A DNA stretch of 64,000 bases from Bacilli bacterium (GTDB taxonomy: Bacteria > Bacillota_I > Bacilli_A > RF39 > UBA660). The notes beneath the pieces are model-generated. The model was not told the DNA's origin and did not search any database. It saw only the letters and a list, made by a program, of their open reading frames with translations. Every line of letters begins with the position of its first letter. Positions within the stretch are counted from its first letter, which is position 1. The stretch lies in assembly GCA_017409025.1 (NCBI GenBank), contig JAFQTN010000007.1, positions 1-64,000 on the forward strand. Reading direction: 5' to 3'. Positions 1 to 8,339 of this stretch are shown piece by piece. A program made the translations under genes and the position numbers.

Positions 1-1
1 T

Positions 2-79
2 GGAGATGGAATAGCAAGAAAAAATACACAAATATTAAACAAATCAGACTATTTTTTCAGCAAATTATCAAAAAAATAA
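2..79 (+). CDS. Possible 3' end of an upstream gene
   Basis: An open frame enters from the left edge and stops with TAA at 77-79, giving about 25 C-terminal residues (GDGIARKNTQILNK, then SDYFFSKLSKK). The polar, lysine-rich tail looks like a normal protein C-terminus and a strong terminator follows 60 bases later, which fits a gene end. There is too little sequence to name a family. The rest of 80-290 holds the terminator and the recA promoter. Confidence 0.3.
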   Translation, partial: GDGIARKNTQILNKSDYFFSKLSKK

Positions 80-139
80 TTTATAGCAAAGAAAAAGCAA
101 TATATTTTTTCAAATATATCACTTTGTCAACAATCTGAA

Positions 140-172
140 AATAGTATTACAAGAATTGTAATACTATTTTTT
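140..172 (+). terminator. Rho-independent terminator upstream of recA
   Basis: Perfect 11-bp stem: 140-150 pairs with 158-168 around a 7-base loop, followed by a T run to 172. It ends the transcription unit coming from the left and insulates recA. Confidence 0.8.
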
Positions 173-235
173 CAGTATTTTAGAATCTGTAAAAAGGTTA
201 TTGCAGAAATTACAAACAAATGTTCAATTTAAGTA

Positions 236-264
236 TTGACAAACGAAATATTATCATTTATAAT
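236..264 (+). promoter_or_regulatory. recA sigma-A promoter
   Basis: TTGACA at 236-241, a 17-base spacer, and TATAAT at 259-264: a full consensus sigma-A promoter. GGAGG at 281-285 precedes the recA ATG at 291. I did not recognise a LexA/DinR box here. Confidence 0.85.
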
Positions 265-290
265 TAAAATGTACTGTAAGGGAGGAAACA

Positions 291-1319
291 ATGAGTAAGT
301 CAGTAGAAAAAGATAAAGCCTTAGCTCAAGTATTAGCTGATATAGAAAAGCAATTTGGTAAAGGTGCAATTATGAAATTAGGAGAACAAAAAGAAATAGA
401 AATTGATACAACATCAAGTGGTTCAATATCTTTAGATATAGCCCTTGGAGTTGGGGGATATCCAAAGGGAAGAATTATAGAAATATATGGTCCAGAATCA
501 TCTGGTAAAACAACATTTGCTCTTCATGCGATAGCTGAAGTTCAAAAAGAAGGTGGAAGAGCTGCATTTATTGATGCAGAACATTCTTTAGATCCTGTAT
601 ATGCAAATAATTTAGGTGTTAATATAGATGAACTTTTATTAAGCCAACCTGATACTGGTGAACAAGCATTAGAAATATGTGATGCACTTGTAAAGAGTGA
701 AGCTGTTAGTATAATTGTAATAGATTCAGTAGCGGCATTGGTACCACAAGCAGAAATTGATGGGGAGATGGGGGATAGTCATGTAGGTCTACAAGCAAGA
801 CTTATGTCACAGGCATTAAGAAAGTTATCTGGTTCTATTAATAAAACTAAGACAATTGTAATATTTATAAATCAATTACGTGAGAAAGTTGGGGTTATGT
901 TTGGTAATCCAGAGACTACTCCAGGGGGTAAAGCATTAAAGTATTATTCATCTGTTAGACTTGATATTAGACGTGGTGAACAAATTAAGAGTGGTACTGA
1001 CGTAATTGGTAATAGAACAAATATTAAAGTAGTTAAAAATAAGGTAGCTCCACCATTTAAAGCTGTTACTGTTGATATCATGTATGGAGAAGGTTGTAGT
1101 AAAGAAGGGGAACTTGTTGATTTAGCAGCTGACGCTAATATTATTGAAAAAAGTGGTGCTTGGTATTCTTATAAGGGAGAGAAGTTAGCACAAGGTAAAG
1201 AGAATGTTAAGCTATTATTCAAAAATAATAGTGCTTTAATGGAAGAGATAGAAACTCTTGTTAGAGAACATTATGGAATAGCAAAGAAAAATACTAAGAA
1301 AAAGAAAGATACAGAGTAA
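291..1319 (+). CDS. recA: Recombinase RecA
   Basis: RecA forms filaments on single-stranded DNA and drives homologous strand exchange and the SOS response in the cytoplasm. The 342-residue product is normal length. Visible signatures are the N-terminal motif [11 protein letters not shown], the Walker A motif GPESSGKTT near residues 66-74, the segment [22 protein letters not shown] covering loops L1/L2, and a lysine-rich acidic C-terminus. The start is set by GGAGG six bases upstream. It is monocistronic, between a strong upstream terminator and a weak hairpin over its stop codon. Confidence 0.98.
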   Translation: MSKSVEKDKALAQVLADIEKQFGKGAIMKLGEQKEIEIDTTSSGSISLDIALGVGGYPKGRIIEIYGPESSGKTTFALHAIAEVQKEGGRAAFIDAEHSLDPVYANNLGVNIDELLLSQPDTGEQALEICDALVKSEAVSIIVIDSVAALVPQAEIDGEMGDSHVGLQARLMSQALRKLSGSINKTKTIVIFINQLREKVGVMFGNPETTPGGKALKYYSSVRLDIRRGEQIKSGTDVIGNRTNIKVVKNKVAPPFKAVTVDIMYGEGCSKEGELVDLAADANIIEKSGAWYSYKGEKLAQGKENVKLLFKNNSALMEEIETLVREHYGIAKKNTKKKKDTE

Positions 1320-1332
1320 TCTGTGTTTTTTA
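1311..1332 (+). terminator. Weak terminator at the end of recA
   Basis: ACAGA (1311-1315) pairs with TCTGT (1320-1324) across the recA stop codon, followed by T residues at 1326-1332. The stem is only 5 bp, so termination is probably partial. Confidence 0.4.
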
Positions 1333-1384
1333 TTGTGCATTTTTTTCTTTTGTGTTATTATATTCAGACGATTGAGGGGATTAT

Positions 1385-2524
1385 ATGAAAATATATTTAA
1401 AGAATATTGGTTCTTGCGATTTGAATTATCAACATAATTATTTGAAGAGTGAAATTTCTAAAAATGCTAATTTAATAGATAATGTGGCTGATGCTGATGT
1501 TATTGTTTTTACTGGAACTTGTGCTTGTACTGAACTACAAATTATTTCTACCGTCAATGAAATGATAGATATATTATCTTGTGCTAAGGATTCAGTGAAA
1601 GTTTATATGACTGGTTGTTTAACTAGATCTTTTACTAAAGATAATAGTTTTTTAGATAAGGTAAATAGATGGATTAGAGAAAATATAGATTGTGTTGTTA
1701 TACAAAATGATTCTAATTTATTGTTAGAAAAATTATTTGGTGGTGATACATATCAACAATATATTGATTTTGGTGGAATTGCTGTTGGAAACGGCTATGC
1801 AAATATATATATTTCTAATGGTTGTTTAAATAAATGTTCGTTTTGTAAAATGACATATCAAGATTATCCCTTGAAAAGTGCTGATTTGGATGTCATTAAA
1901 TTAATGATAGATTATTGTGAGCAAAAAAATATTGCTGATCTTAGATTGTTAGGAACTAATATATCACAATATGGTATTGATAATTATGGTAGATGTATGC
2001 TTCCTGAAATAATTGAATATATTGAACAAAAGAAAGGTATTTCAAAAGTTAGTTTAATTGGGTTTGCTTTTGCAGATGCCATACATAATGATCTTGGCGA
2101 TATTATAAGAGATAGTCGTAAAATTAGCAGTATCGGTGGTTCTTTAGAATCTGGTTCTGATAGAATATTAAAAATGATGAGAAAAGGTTTTTCTTCAGAT
2201 GAATTGGTTCGTTTCATTAATTATATAAGAGGAAAACATTTTAAGGAGTTAGAGACTACTATTTTAGCTGGTTTTCCGACTGAGACTATGGAAGATGTAA
2301 AATTAACTCTAGACGTTTTAAAAGCTATTAATCCTTCGTTTGTTGATGTATGTAGATATATTGATTCTACTTTTGTAGATTCTCATAAATATGAACAATT
2401 GGATCCAGAGATTATTCAGGAGCATGCTAGAATATATGGTAAGGTATTAAGTAGAAGAAGGATAAAAAATGTTATTCAAGGAGATGACTATGTTTGTAAT
2501 AATAGATTACATGAATATGAATAA
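1385..2524 (+). CDS. MiaB-like radical SAM protein, methylthiotransferase family, no TRAM domain
   Basis: The protein has the two halves of a methylthiotransferase. An N-terminal UPF0004-type domain carries Cys at 11, 46 and 78 in the places that bind the auxiliary 4Fe-4S cluster, and a radical SAM domain carries the CX3CX2C motif (C147, C151, C154). Known relatives (MiaB, MtaB, RimO) methylthiolate tRNA adenosines or a ribosomal protein. At 379 residues it is shorter than MiaB (about 440) and ends without a recognisable TRAM RNA-binding domain, so the substrate is uncertain. It stands alone between the recA hairpin and a bidirectional terminator. Confidence 0.8.
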   Translation: MKIYLKNIGSCDLNYQHNYLKSEISKNANLIDNVADADVIVFTGTCACTELQIISTVNEMIDILSCAKDSVKVYMTGCLTRSFTKDNSFLDKVNRWIRENIDCVVIQNDSNLLLEKLFGGDTYQQYIDFGGIAVGNGYANIYISNGCLNKCSFCKMTYQDYPLKSADLDVIKLMIDYCEQKNIADLRLLGTNISQYGIDNYGRCMLPEIIEYIEQKKGISKVSLIGFAFADAIHNDLGDIIRDSRKISSIGGSLESGSDRILKMMRKGFSSDELVRFINYIRGKHFKELETTILAGFPTETMEDVKLTLDVLKAINPSFVDVCRYIDSTFVDSHKYEQLDPEIIQEHARIYGKVLSRRRIKNVIQGDDYVCNNRLHEYE

Positions 2525-2556
2525 GAAAAAATCAGATTTATATCTGATTTTTTCTT
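2523..2556. terminator. Bidirectional terminator between convergent genes
   Basis: A perfect 15-bp stem, 2523-2537 pairing with 2542-2556 around a TTAT loop, with A and T runs on the two sides. It serves both the plus-strand radical SAM gene and the minus-strand phosphodiester glycosidase gene. Confidence 0.85.
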
Positions 2557-3601
2557 ATGGTATTAAACCAAATCCTGTTACTACGTATCTTCCGCCTTGT
2601 TTTTTTGCTAGATAGTTAGGGGTATTTATTAGTTCGTTATTGATTACTAGGGAAGTGGATTGACCACCATCTAGGTTAGCTGCATTATATGCTCCGTATT
2701 TTTCTAGGGTTTCGATAACATCTTTTAGACTAGCGCCATCAATATAGGTTTCTCCTTCGGTTACCAAAAACATTATTACACCGTCTTTTCTTTGAGCGAT
2801 AACACATTTATTGGCTACACCATAAGGCATTCCGTGAATTTCCATTGATTTTCCATTAACAATTAGGAATGGACCAAATTCTAGGCCATATTTTATTCCG
2901 GCATCAACAGCTTCAGCTCCTGTAGCTTTATTCATTAGTTTTAATTTTCCTTCTTCGGTTAGACCAATTATATTTCCTTTAGATTCACTACCATATGATG
3001 ACCAGATTACTTCTCCATCATCAATTACATATCCCATTGGGATATCTGAACCGTTACTTAATCCGTTGGCAAATCCTCCGCCATTTATACATACTGAACC
3101 GCCATAACGTTTACACATATCAATGACTCTAGCTCCGAATGTACCATTATCAAATTTTTCAGTTCTTATTAATCTTACTTTTTCTGGTTCATATATAGCT
3201 ACAAGATAGCCTTTGGCATTTCCTACTTTAACATCTAAAACTTTATATGAATCATTACCTGGGTCTCTTGTTAATAATTCTTTTTCATATTCATCTTTAT
3301 ATGTATTTTTTTCTCCAGTATCAATTACTATATCATCTAGATTTACATCTTCTTTAATACTAACGAAATAGTTGCTAGCCATAATACTTTTAACTTTTTC
3401 TTCTGTATAGAAGACATATGCAAAGTATTGATGATTTCTTGTTTTCATAGCAGTTGTTACAAATAAGTTTTGGAAATATGTCCATGGACCATACATTACG
3501 ATAAATCCTGTTATAGCAATGATGTCTCCTAGTGCAAATAGGATAGTAATAATTGTCCATAATCTTTTTTGGTTATTACTTTTCTTTTTAACTCTTTTCA
3601 T
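2555..3601 (-). CDS. Membrane-anchored phosphodiester glycosidase (NAGPA) domain protein
   Basis: A lysine-rich N-terminus is followed by one membrane segment (about residues 16-37), then an extracellular C-terminal domain of the NAGPA/exopolysaccharide phosphodiester glycosidase family. Family marks are INGGGF, the block EFGPFLIVNG, and NLDGGQSTSLV near the C-terminus. Relatives cleave N-acetylglucosamine-1-phosphodiester bonds, so action on cell-surface polymers is likely (inference). The 348-residue product has a GGAG ribosome site before its ATG. Only 3 bases separate it from the upstream gene, so the two form one minus-strand operon. Confidence 0.85.
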   Translation of the reverse strand: MKRVKKKSNNQKRLWTIITILFALGDIIAITGFIVMYGPWTYFQNLFVTTAMKTRNHQYFAYVFYTEEKVKSIMASNYFVSIKEDVNLDDIVIDTGEKNTYKDEYEKELLTRDPGNDSYKVLDVKVGNAKGYLVAIYEPEKVRLIRTEKFDNGTFGARVIDMCKRYGGSVCINGGGFANGLSNGSDIPMGYVIDDGEVIWSSYGSESKGNIIGLTEEGKLKLMNKATGAEAVDAGIKYGLEFGPFLIVNGKSMEIHGMPYGVANKCVIAQRKDGVIMFLVTEGETYIDGASLKDVIETLEKYGAYNAANLDGGQSTSLVINNELINTPNYLAKKQGGRYVVTGFGLIP

Positions 3602-3604
3602 ATT

Positions 3605-4924
3605 TTACTCCATTTCAAGTGGACTATCGTAAGTTCCAGTTCCTTTTATTAATAAATTAGTATCAATACTTATTGTTGGAACGACATAATTTTCACTTAC
3701 AACACTTTTAGTATATACTTTTTTATTATTTCTTATTGTATAGATCATACTACCTTTATTACTAGTACCAGTTAATGTAGCATAATTTTCTAAGTCATTA
3801 TTAATTATTATATCTCCGATACTTATAAGCGCTACTTTACTATCTATAGTTTTATCAAGTGCAGATTGATAATCATAGTTAGATTCACTTCCATAGTAAC
3901 CATTAGACCATTTTACTTCTTTTATTTTATCTTTATAACTTAGTTTATTTAAGAAATCATGATTTAAATAGTAAGCAATACTTCCATATTTTGTATCATT
4001 GTGGTATGAATTCGTGTTTGAATAACGATATTCAAGGTTAGCGTTGTTTACTTTTAAATAATCATTTAATACAAGTCTCACTTCTGTTTCGTTTACTTGA
4101 TATATTCTCCATAATTGGTTATCCAATTTAACGTAACTTCCAAATAATCCAATTTCTTTTTCAATAGTATATGGGTCATCTTTAGTGCCGTCACCTTTAA
4201 TATAATCAATATTAGATTTGATTGTAATAACTGGTTTTACTCCGATGATATCTGTTCCTTTACTAGTAGATAATTTACCATCATCAGTTATGTACCATAC
4301 TTCATTTTCGTTGTTAGTATTATTTAAATAAAAATATTCATTATTATTAACATAACTTTTTTTATTACCAATGTTTGCATAATCAGTAGTAGATAATAGA
4401 GAAATATAATTATCTTTTAACACATTTTCACAATCTTTATTATCAACTTCATTAACAATATCTAAACAAGTATTAGTTTTTTGAAGATAAGTTTTAACTT
4501 CGTTCAAGTTTGATTCAAGAATACCAGAATATTCATCATCAGTATTATTTAACCATTTATTAATATAAGAATTTTCATATGTTAAATTAACTCCATATGC
4601 TAATGATGTAAGTGCTTCCTCACTTATTACTGTTAATGAATTGTCATCATTAATTTTAATAATTCTCCATAATATATTAGAATATATTAAATAGTTATTA
4701 TCAGAATCATTTATAAAATATTCACTACCATTAATTTCTTTAAAGTTATCTTTGTTTTCATTATTTTTTCTTATAACTTTGACTAAAGAATTTTTTTCTA
4801 TTTTCTGTTCTTCTTTATTTTCTAAATATAATTTAATAAATCTTGTTCCATAAAAAATACAACAGGATAATATAAATAGGAAACTTATGAAACAAAATAT
4901 CTTTTGGAAACTTAGTTTTTTCAT
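3605..4924 (-). CDS. Anchored extracellular protein with two tandem WR-I domains (DUF6273-like)
   Basis: One N-terminal membrane segment (about residues 8-28) leads to an Asn/Ser-rich ectodomain. Two copies of a domain are visible. Each opens with a strand like LIYSNILWRIIKIN or VKLDNQLWRIYQVN and closes with a strand like VKPVITIKSN or VVPTISIDTN plus a G-T-D-P/S-P turn. This pattern resembles the DUF6273 family of Firmicute surface proteins; the assignment is from memory of the pattern. Function is unknown. It is the first gene of the operon with the NAGPA protein and has a GGTGA ribosome site. Confidence 0.65.
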   Translation of the reverse strand: MKKLSFQKIFCFISFLFILSCCIFYGTRFIKLYLENKEEQKIEKNSLVKVIRKNNENKDNFKEINGSEYFINDSDNNYLIYSNILWRIIKINDDNSLTVISEEALTSLAYGVNLTYENSYINKWLNNTDDEYSGILESNLNEVKTYLQKTNTCLDIVNEVDNKDCENVLKDNYISLLSTTDYANIGNKKSYVNNNEYFYLNNTNNENEVWYITDDGKLSTSKGTDIIGVKPVITIKSNIDYIKGDGTKDDPYTIEKEIGLFGSYVKLDNQLWRIYQVNETEVRLVLNDYLKVNNANLEYRYSNTNSYHNDTKYGSIAYYLNHDFLNKLSYKDKIKEVKWSNGYYGSESNYDYQSALDKTIDSKVALISIGDIIINNDLENYATLTGTSNKGSMIYTIRNNKKVYTKSVVSENYVVPTISIDTNLLIKGTGTYDSPLEME

Positions 4925-4940
4925 TTTATCACCTTAATTA

Positions 4941-5004
4941 ATTATATCAAAGAAGACAAAAAACAACAATTATTATTGTTATATTTTTTTATTTATAGTA
5001 TAAT
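4941..5004. promoter_or_regulatory. Divergent promoter pair sharing a palindrome
   Basis: On the minus strand, TTGTTG (4969-4964), a 17-base spacer and TATAAT (4946-4941) serve the surface-protein operon. On the plus strand, TTGTTA (4976-4981), a 17-base spacer and TATAAT (4999-5004) serve the EIIB-like gene. The inverted repeat AACAAT-TATT-ATTGTT (4965-4980) overlaps both -35 boxes. Confidence 0.65.
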
Positions 5005-5024
5005 TTAATAGAGGTGTGTAAAGT

Positions 5025-5339
5025 ATGCAATGGTATCAATATGTAATAGTATTAGTTATACTTTTGATTATAGCATTTGCTATTATGAAGAGTAATAAAA
5101 AGGATTTAAAGTTGGAACTTAATAAGTTAGTAGAGTATTTAGGTGGTTTAGATAATATAATAGAGACTGAGACGGAAATGTCTAGATTTAAGGTAACTCT
5201 AAAAGATATTACTAAGGCTAATAAAGAAGGAATTATAAAACTTGGTGCTCAGGGTGTAGTAGAAATAGATGATCAATTAAAAATAATTTTTGGTAACAAT
5301 GCTAAACAATTAAAAAAATATATTGATGAACTTAGATAG
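5025..5339 (+). CDS. Membrane-anchored PTS EIIB-like domain protein lacking the phospho-Cys
   Basis: One N-terminal membrane helix (about residues 5-21) precedes a domain that follows the glucose-family EIIB pattern: LVEYLGGLDNI, then a basic strand RFKVTLKD, then KLGAQGVVEI and IIFGNNAKQLKKYI. In real EIIB proteins a Cys just before the basic strand is phosphorylated. Here the aligned stretch reads TEMSRF and has Glu at that position, and the protein contains no Cys. No EIIA or EIIC gene is nearby. A sensor or binding role is more likely than sugar phosphotransfer (inference). Confidence 0.65.
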   Translation: MQWYQYVIVLVILLIIAFAIMKSNKKDLKLELNKLVEYLGGLDNIIETETEMSRFKVTLKDITKANKEGIIKLGAQGVVEIDDQLKIIFGNNAKQLKKYIDELR

Positions 5340-5361
5340 GACTATTTAATAGTCTTTTTTT
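5340..5361 (+). terminator. Terminator after the EIIB-like gene
   Basis: GACTA (5340-5344) pairs with TAGTC (5350-5354), extended by an A-T pair, directly after the stop codon and followed by a T run to 5361. Confidence 0.65.
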
Positions 5362-5438
5362 CGACAAAAAAATTATATTATGACAAAAATCGACAAATTG
5401 TGACATCTGGTAAGTTATATAATTAAATTGGTGATAAA

Positions 5439-6647
5439 ATGAATTCAATAATTATTAATGTTATACTTATTATATTTCCAATACTTATATATCTTGTTTT
5501 TAGTTGTTATAATTTACTTACTAATAACAAAATAAAAAAACTTATATTTATAATAACAATGTGTACATCTTTATATTTAAGTCTAAATTTTAATCAAGAA
5601 AATAATTTACTTTTAATATTTTGTAATATACCAACGCTTATATGTTATTTTAAAAAAGAAACTAAGTTGGGAATTATATTTTCTTTGATAGTAGTTTTAA
5701 TTAGTTATTTTAAATATGATATAAATGTTTATATAGTTGGACTTAAATATTTAGGTTATTTTATAACATATATTTTACTTTTAAAGAATAAACAATTTAA
5801 TTATTTATTTTTTAAGATCATGGCAATTATACAAGGATTTTTTATATCTTTTGAATATTTTTATGTTACTAATAGTGGAATAGATAGAATATTTTATTTA
5901 CTTTTATTTGCTTTTATAATTTACTTTATAACTTTCTTTTGTTTATATATGTTTAAATTAGCTGATGGAATTACTAATTTACATGAATTAGTTAATAATG
6001 TTGAGAAAGAGAATAAATTAAGAGATTCTTTATTTAAACTTACTCATGAGATAAAGAATCCAATAGCTGTTTGTAAGGGTTATTTAGATATGCTTAATTT
6101 AGATAATAAAGATAAAAGTGAGAAATATATAGGGATTGTTAAGTCTGAGATTGATAGATCTTTAAATGTAATGAATGATTTTATGGAATATAATAAGATA
6201 AAAATAGAAAAGGAAGAATTTGATATGACAATGTTACTTGATGAAGTGTATGATTCTTTTAAATTTTTAATAAATGATAAGAAGATTAAATTTAGATATG
6301 ATAATCAGTATGAAGATATATATGTTATGGGGGATTTTAATAGATTAAAGCAAGTTTTTGTAAATGTTATTAAAAATAGTTTGGAATCAATAGAAAAAGA
6401 TGGTATAATTGATATAAGAGTTAAAGTTAATGATTTAGAAGTTATCGTAGAAATTGAAGACAATGGAATAGGAATGGATGAATGGGAACTTGCTAATATA
6501 AAAGAGATGTTTTATTCTACTAAAAAAAATGGAACTGGACTTGGTGTGGCTTTATCTAATGAGATAATTTTAGCTCATAATGGTAAACTTAAATATAGTT
6601 CTAGGAAGAATGAAGGGACAATATGTAGTATTAGTTTACCACTGTAG
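5439..6647 (+). CDS. Orphan sensor histidine kinase
   Basis: About six hydrophobic segments fill the first 180 residues. A HisKA dimerisation helix with the phospho-acceptor motif LTHEIKNPIAV (about residue 205) and a HATPase_c domain follow, with N box VFVNVIKNSLES, G1 box EDNGIGM and G2 box NGTGLGVALS. The protein should sense a membrane or envelope signal and autophosphorylate on His. No response regulator gene lies next to it, so its partner must be elsewhere. The 402-residue product starts at an ATG behind GGTGA. The next gene follows a GGAGG site over its stop codon. Confidence 0.88.
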   Translation: MNSIIINVILIIFPILIYLVFSCYNLLTNNKIKKLIFIITMCTSLYLSLNFNQENNLLLIFCNIPTLICYFKKETKLGIIFSLIVVLISYFKYDINVYIVGLKYLGYFITYILLLKNKQFNYLFFKIMAIIQGFFISFEYFYVTNSGIDRIFYLLLFAFIIYFITFFCLYMFKLADGITNLHELVNNVEKENKLRDSLFKLTHEIKNPIAVCKGYLDMLNLDNKDKSEKYIGIVKSEIDRSLNVMNDFMEYNKIKIEKEEFDMTMLLDEVYDSFKFLINDKKIKFRYDNQYEDIYVMGDFNRLKQVFVNVIKNSLESIEKDGIIDIRVKVNDLEVIVEIEDNGIGMDEWELANIKEMFYSTKKNGTGLGVALSNEIILAHNGKLKYSSRKNEGTICSISLPL

Positions 6648-6657
6648 GAGGTATAAT

Positions 6658-7068
6658 ATGGAAAAAACTTCTAGAGTTGTTATTATTGAGGATGATAAAT
6701 TAATAGTATTTTTTAGAAGAAAAATAGTTGATGGAAAAGAAATAACTTATTATGCAATACCTGGCGGGCATGTTGAAGGAAATGAAACCGGTGAAGAGAC
6801 TGCTATTAGGGAAGTTAAGGAAGAATTGAATTTAGATATTGAAATTTTAGGTTATCTTGGAAAAATAGTAGTTGGTAATAAACAAGATGATTATTATCAT
6901 GCAAAAATAGTTGGTGGAGAGTTACAATTTGGTGGTGAAGAACTTGATAGAAATAGTTATGAGAACTACTATGAAGTTAGAAAACTACCAATTTATGAAT
7001 TAGATAATAGTGGTATTAGAGCATTAGATTTAGTAAAAAAGGCAATAATACAAGATTATGAAAACTGA
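6658..7068 (+). CDS. Nudix hydrolase
   Basis: This is a 136-residue Nudix protein with the complete box GX5EX7REVXEEXXL, visible as GHVEGNETGEETAIREVKEE. Such enzymes hydrolyse nucleoside diphosphate derivatives; the substrate cannot be read from the sequence. The start is the ATG at 6658 because AGGAGG lies at 6646-6651. A longer in-frame extension back to 6580 would overlap the kinase gene and lacks a ribosome site. Its 3' end overlaps the Smr gene by 11 bases, so kinase, Nudix and Smr are probably one operon. Confidence 0.88.
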   Translation: MEKTSRVVIIEDDKLIVFFRRKIVDGKEITYYAIPGGHVEGNETGEETAIREVKEELNLDIEILGYLGKIVVGNKQDDYYHAKIVGGELQFGGEELDRNSYENYYEVRKLPIYELDNSGIRALDLVKKAIIQDYEN

Positions 7069-7318
7069 TATATTTTTAAATCGATATCCAACAATAGATT
7101 TACATGGATTTGACAGAGAGTCTGCTAGAGTAGCTACGGATGATTTTGTATCAGAGAATTTGATATTAAAAAATGAAATAATAGTAATTATTCATGGTAT
7201 TGGTAGTGGTATAGTTAAAGCTTCTGTTCATGAATCACTTAGAGTAAATAAAAATGTAATAGAGTATAAGACGGATAATTTTAATTCAGGGTGCACAATT
7301 ATTAAGTTAAAAATATAA
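7058..7318 (+). CDS. Small Smr-domain protein
   Basis: This 86-residue protein is essentially a single Smr domain: it has the DLHG motif near residue 13 and the HGIGSG motif near residue 45, the two marks of the MutS2 C-terminal family. Smr domains bind or nick nucleic acid, and stand-alone forms have been linked to mRNA cleavage at stalled ribosomes (family knowledge). It overlaps the Nudix gene by 11 bases and ends at a terminator. Confidence 0.85.
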   Translation: MKTDIFLNRYPTIDLHGFDRESARVATDDFVSENLILKNEIIVIIHGIGSGIVKASVHESLRVNKNVIEYKTDNFNSGCTIIKLKI

Positions 7319-7346
7319 ATATTCCTTATTAGGAGTATTTTTTTTG
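7318..7346 (+). terminator. Terminator after the Smr gene
   Basis: AATATTCC (7318-7325) pairs with GGAGTATT (7332-7339) with one G-U pair, followed by eight T residues. It closes the kinase-Nudix-Smr operon. Confidence 0.8.
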
Positions 7347-7360
7347 TAAAATTTTTGTAC

Positions 7361-7408
7361 AAAAAAAGTAAATCATAAAGTTTTTACGAATAATACTATT
7401 GAAGGGAG
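7361..7408 (+). promoter_or_regulatory. Conserved upstream element shared with the BRO-N gene
   Basis: The 46 bases ending in the ribosome site align without gaps to 43135-43180 upstream of the BRO-N gene, with about 38 identities by my count. The shared core reads TACGAATAAT, two variable bases, then TATTGAAGG. It includes AATA/TATT half-sites and is likely a promoter/operator. Confidence 0.55.
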
Positions 7409-7416
7409 TGAATGAG

Positions 7417-8307
7417 ATGAATTATTATGAAGAGATAAAAAGTAAATTAGTTAATAATGAGGTATATTCAAGAGTCAAAGATTATTCGAAAGAAAGACAT
7501 AAGGTAATTACTTATTTTGAAATAGGTAGATTATTGGAAGAAGCTGGTGGAAAATATGGTGATAACATAATAGAAGAATATTCTAAAAAATTAATTGTCG
7601 AAGTTGGTAAAAAATATAATAGAAGAACATTGTTTAGAATGAAACAATTTTATAATATGTTTAGTAATCAAAAAGTGTCGACAATGTCGACACAATTATC
7701 ATGGAGTCATTATACTGAACTTTTACCAATAAAAAATACAAATGAATTATTATATTACCTTACTTTGTGTATAAATCAAAATATTAATGTAAGAATTTTA
7801 AGAGAAAAGATAAAATCTAATGAGTATGAAAGATTACTATGTAATACTAAAAACAAATTAATATTAGAACAGGAAGCAAATGTAGTAGATTTTGTTAAAA
7901 ATCCAATTAAGATTAAAAATAATAAAAATTATGAAATAGTAACTGAAAAAATATTACAAAAATTAATATTAGAGGATATACCTTCTTTTTTAGATGAATT
8001 AGGTAGTGATTTTACATTTGTTAAAAATGAATTTAAAATTAAATTAGGTGATAGATATAATTATATTGATTTACTTTTATATAATATTAAATTTAAATGT
8101 TATGTGGTTGTTGAATTAAAAATATCAGAATTAAAGAAAGAACATATAGGACAAATTCAAACTTATATGAATTATATTGATAAAAATATTAAAACAATAG
8201 ATGAAGATAGAACAGTTGGTTTAATTATTTGTAGGAAGAATAATGAATTTATTATTGAATATTGTTCAGATGATAGAATAATTTACAAAGAATATGAGTT
8301 GGTATAA
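7417..8307 (+). CDS. DUF1016 (YhcG-like) PD-(D/E)XK nuclease family protein
   Basis: The N-terminal part (about residues 1-140) matches the DUF1016 N domain, with YFEIGRLLEEAG, GKKYNRRTLFRMKQFY and LSWSHYTELL. The C-terminal half looks like a PD-(D/E)XK nuclease core, with YIDLLLYN, then VVVELKI, then QIQTYMNYID. Family members occur beside restriction-modification systems and phage genes. The start is the ATG at 7417, eight bases after AGGGAG; an upstream TTG at 7399 is possible but poorer. The gene stands alone and shares its upstream element with the BRO-N gene 36 kb away. Confidence 0.8.
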   Translation: MNYYEEIKSKLVNNEVYSRVKDYSKERHKVITYFEIGRLLEEAGGKYGDNIIEEYSKKLIVEVGKKYNRRTLFRMKQFYNMFSNQKVSTMSTQLSWSHYTELLPIKNTNELLYYLTLCINQNINVRILREKIKSNEYERLLCNTKNKLILEQEANVVDFVKNPIKIKNNKNYEIVTEKILQKLILEDIPSFLDELGSDFTFVKNEFKIKLGDRYNYIDLLLYNIKFKCYVVVELKISELKKEHIGQIQTYMNYIDKNIKTIDEDRTVGLIICRKNNEFIIEYCSDDRIIYKEYELV

Positions 8308-8310
8308 AAT

Positions 8311-8339
8311 AAAAAATCCCTAAAATAGAGTATAGGGAT
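8311..8339 (-). terminator. Minus-strand terminator of the rRNA-modification operon
   Basis: TAGGGAT/ATCCCTA stem (8316-8322 with 8333-8339), followed on the minus strand by a T run. It overlaps the last codons of the pseudouridine synthase gene. Confidence 0.7.

Noticed and set aside
1984-2217. Small antisense open frames such as 1984-2217, 11917-12198, 15586-16008, 28352-28621 and 38732-38938
   Set aside because: All lie opposite strong conserved genes, lack ribosome sites and have composition expected of shadows.
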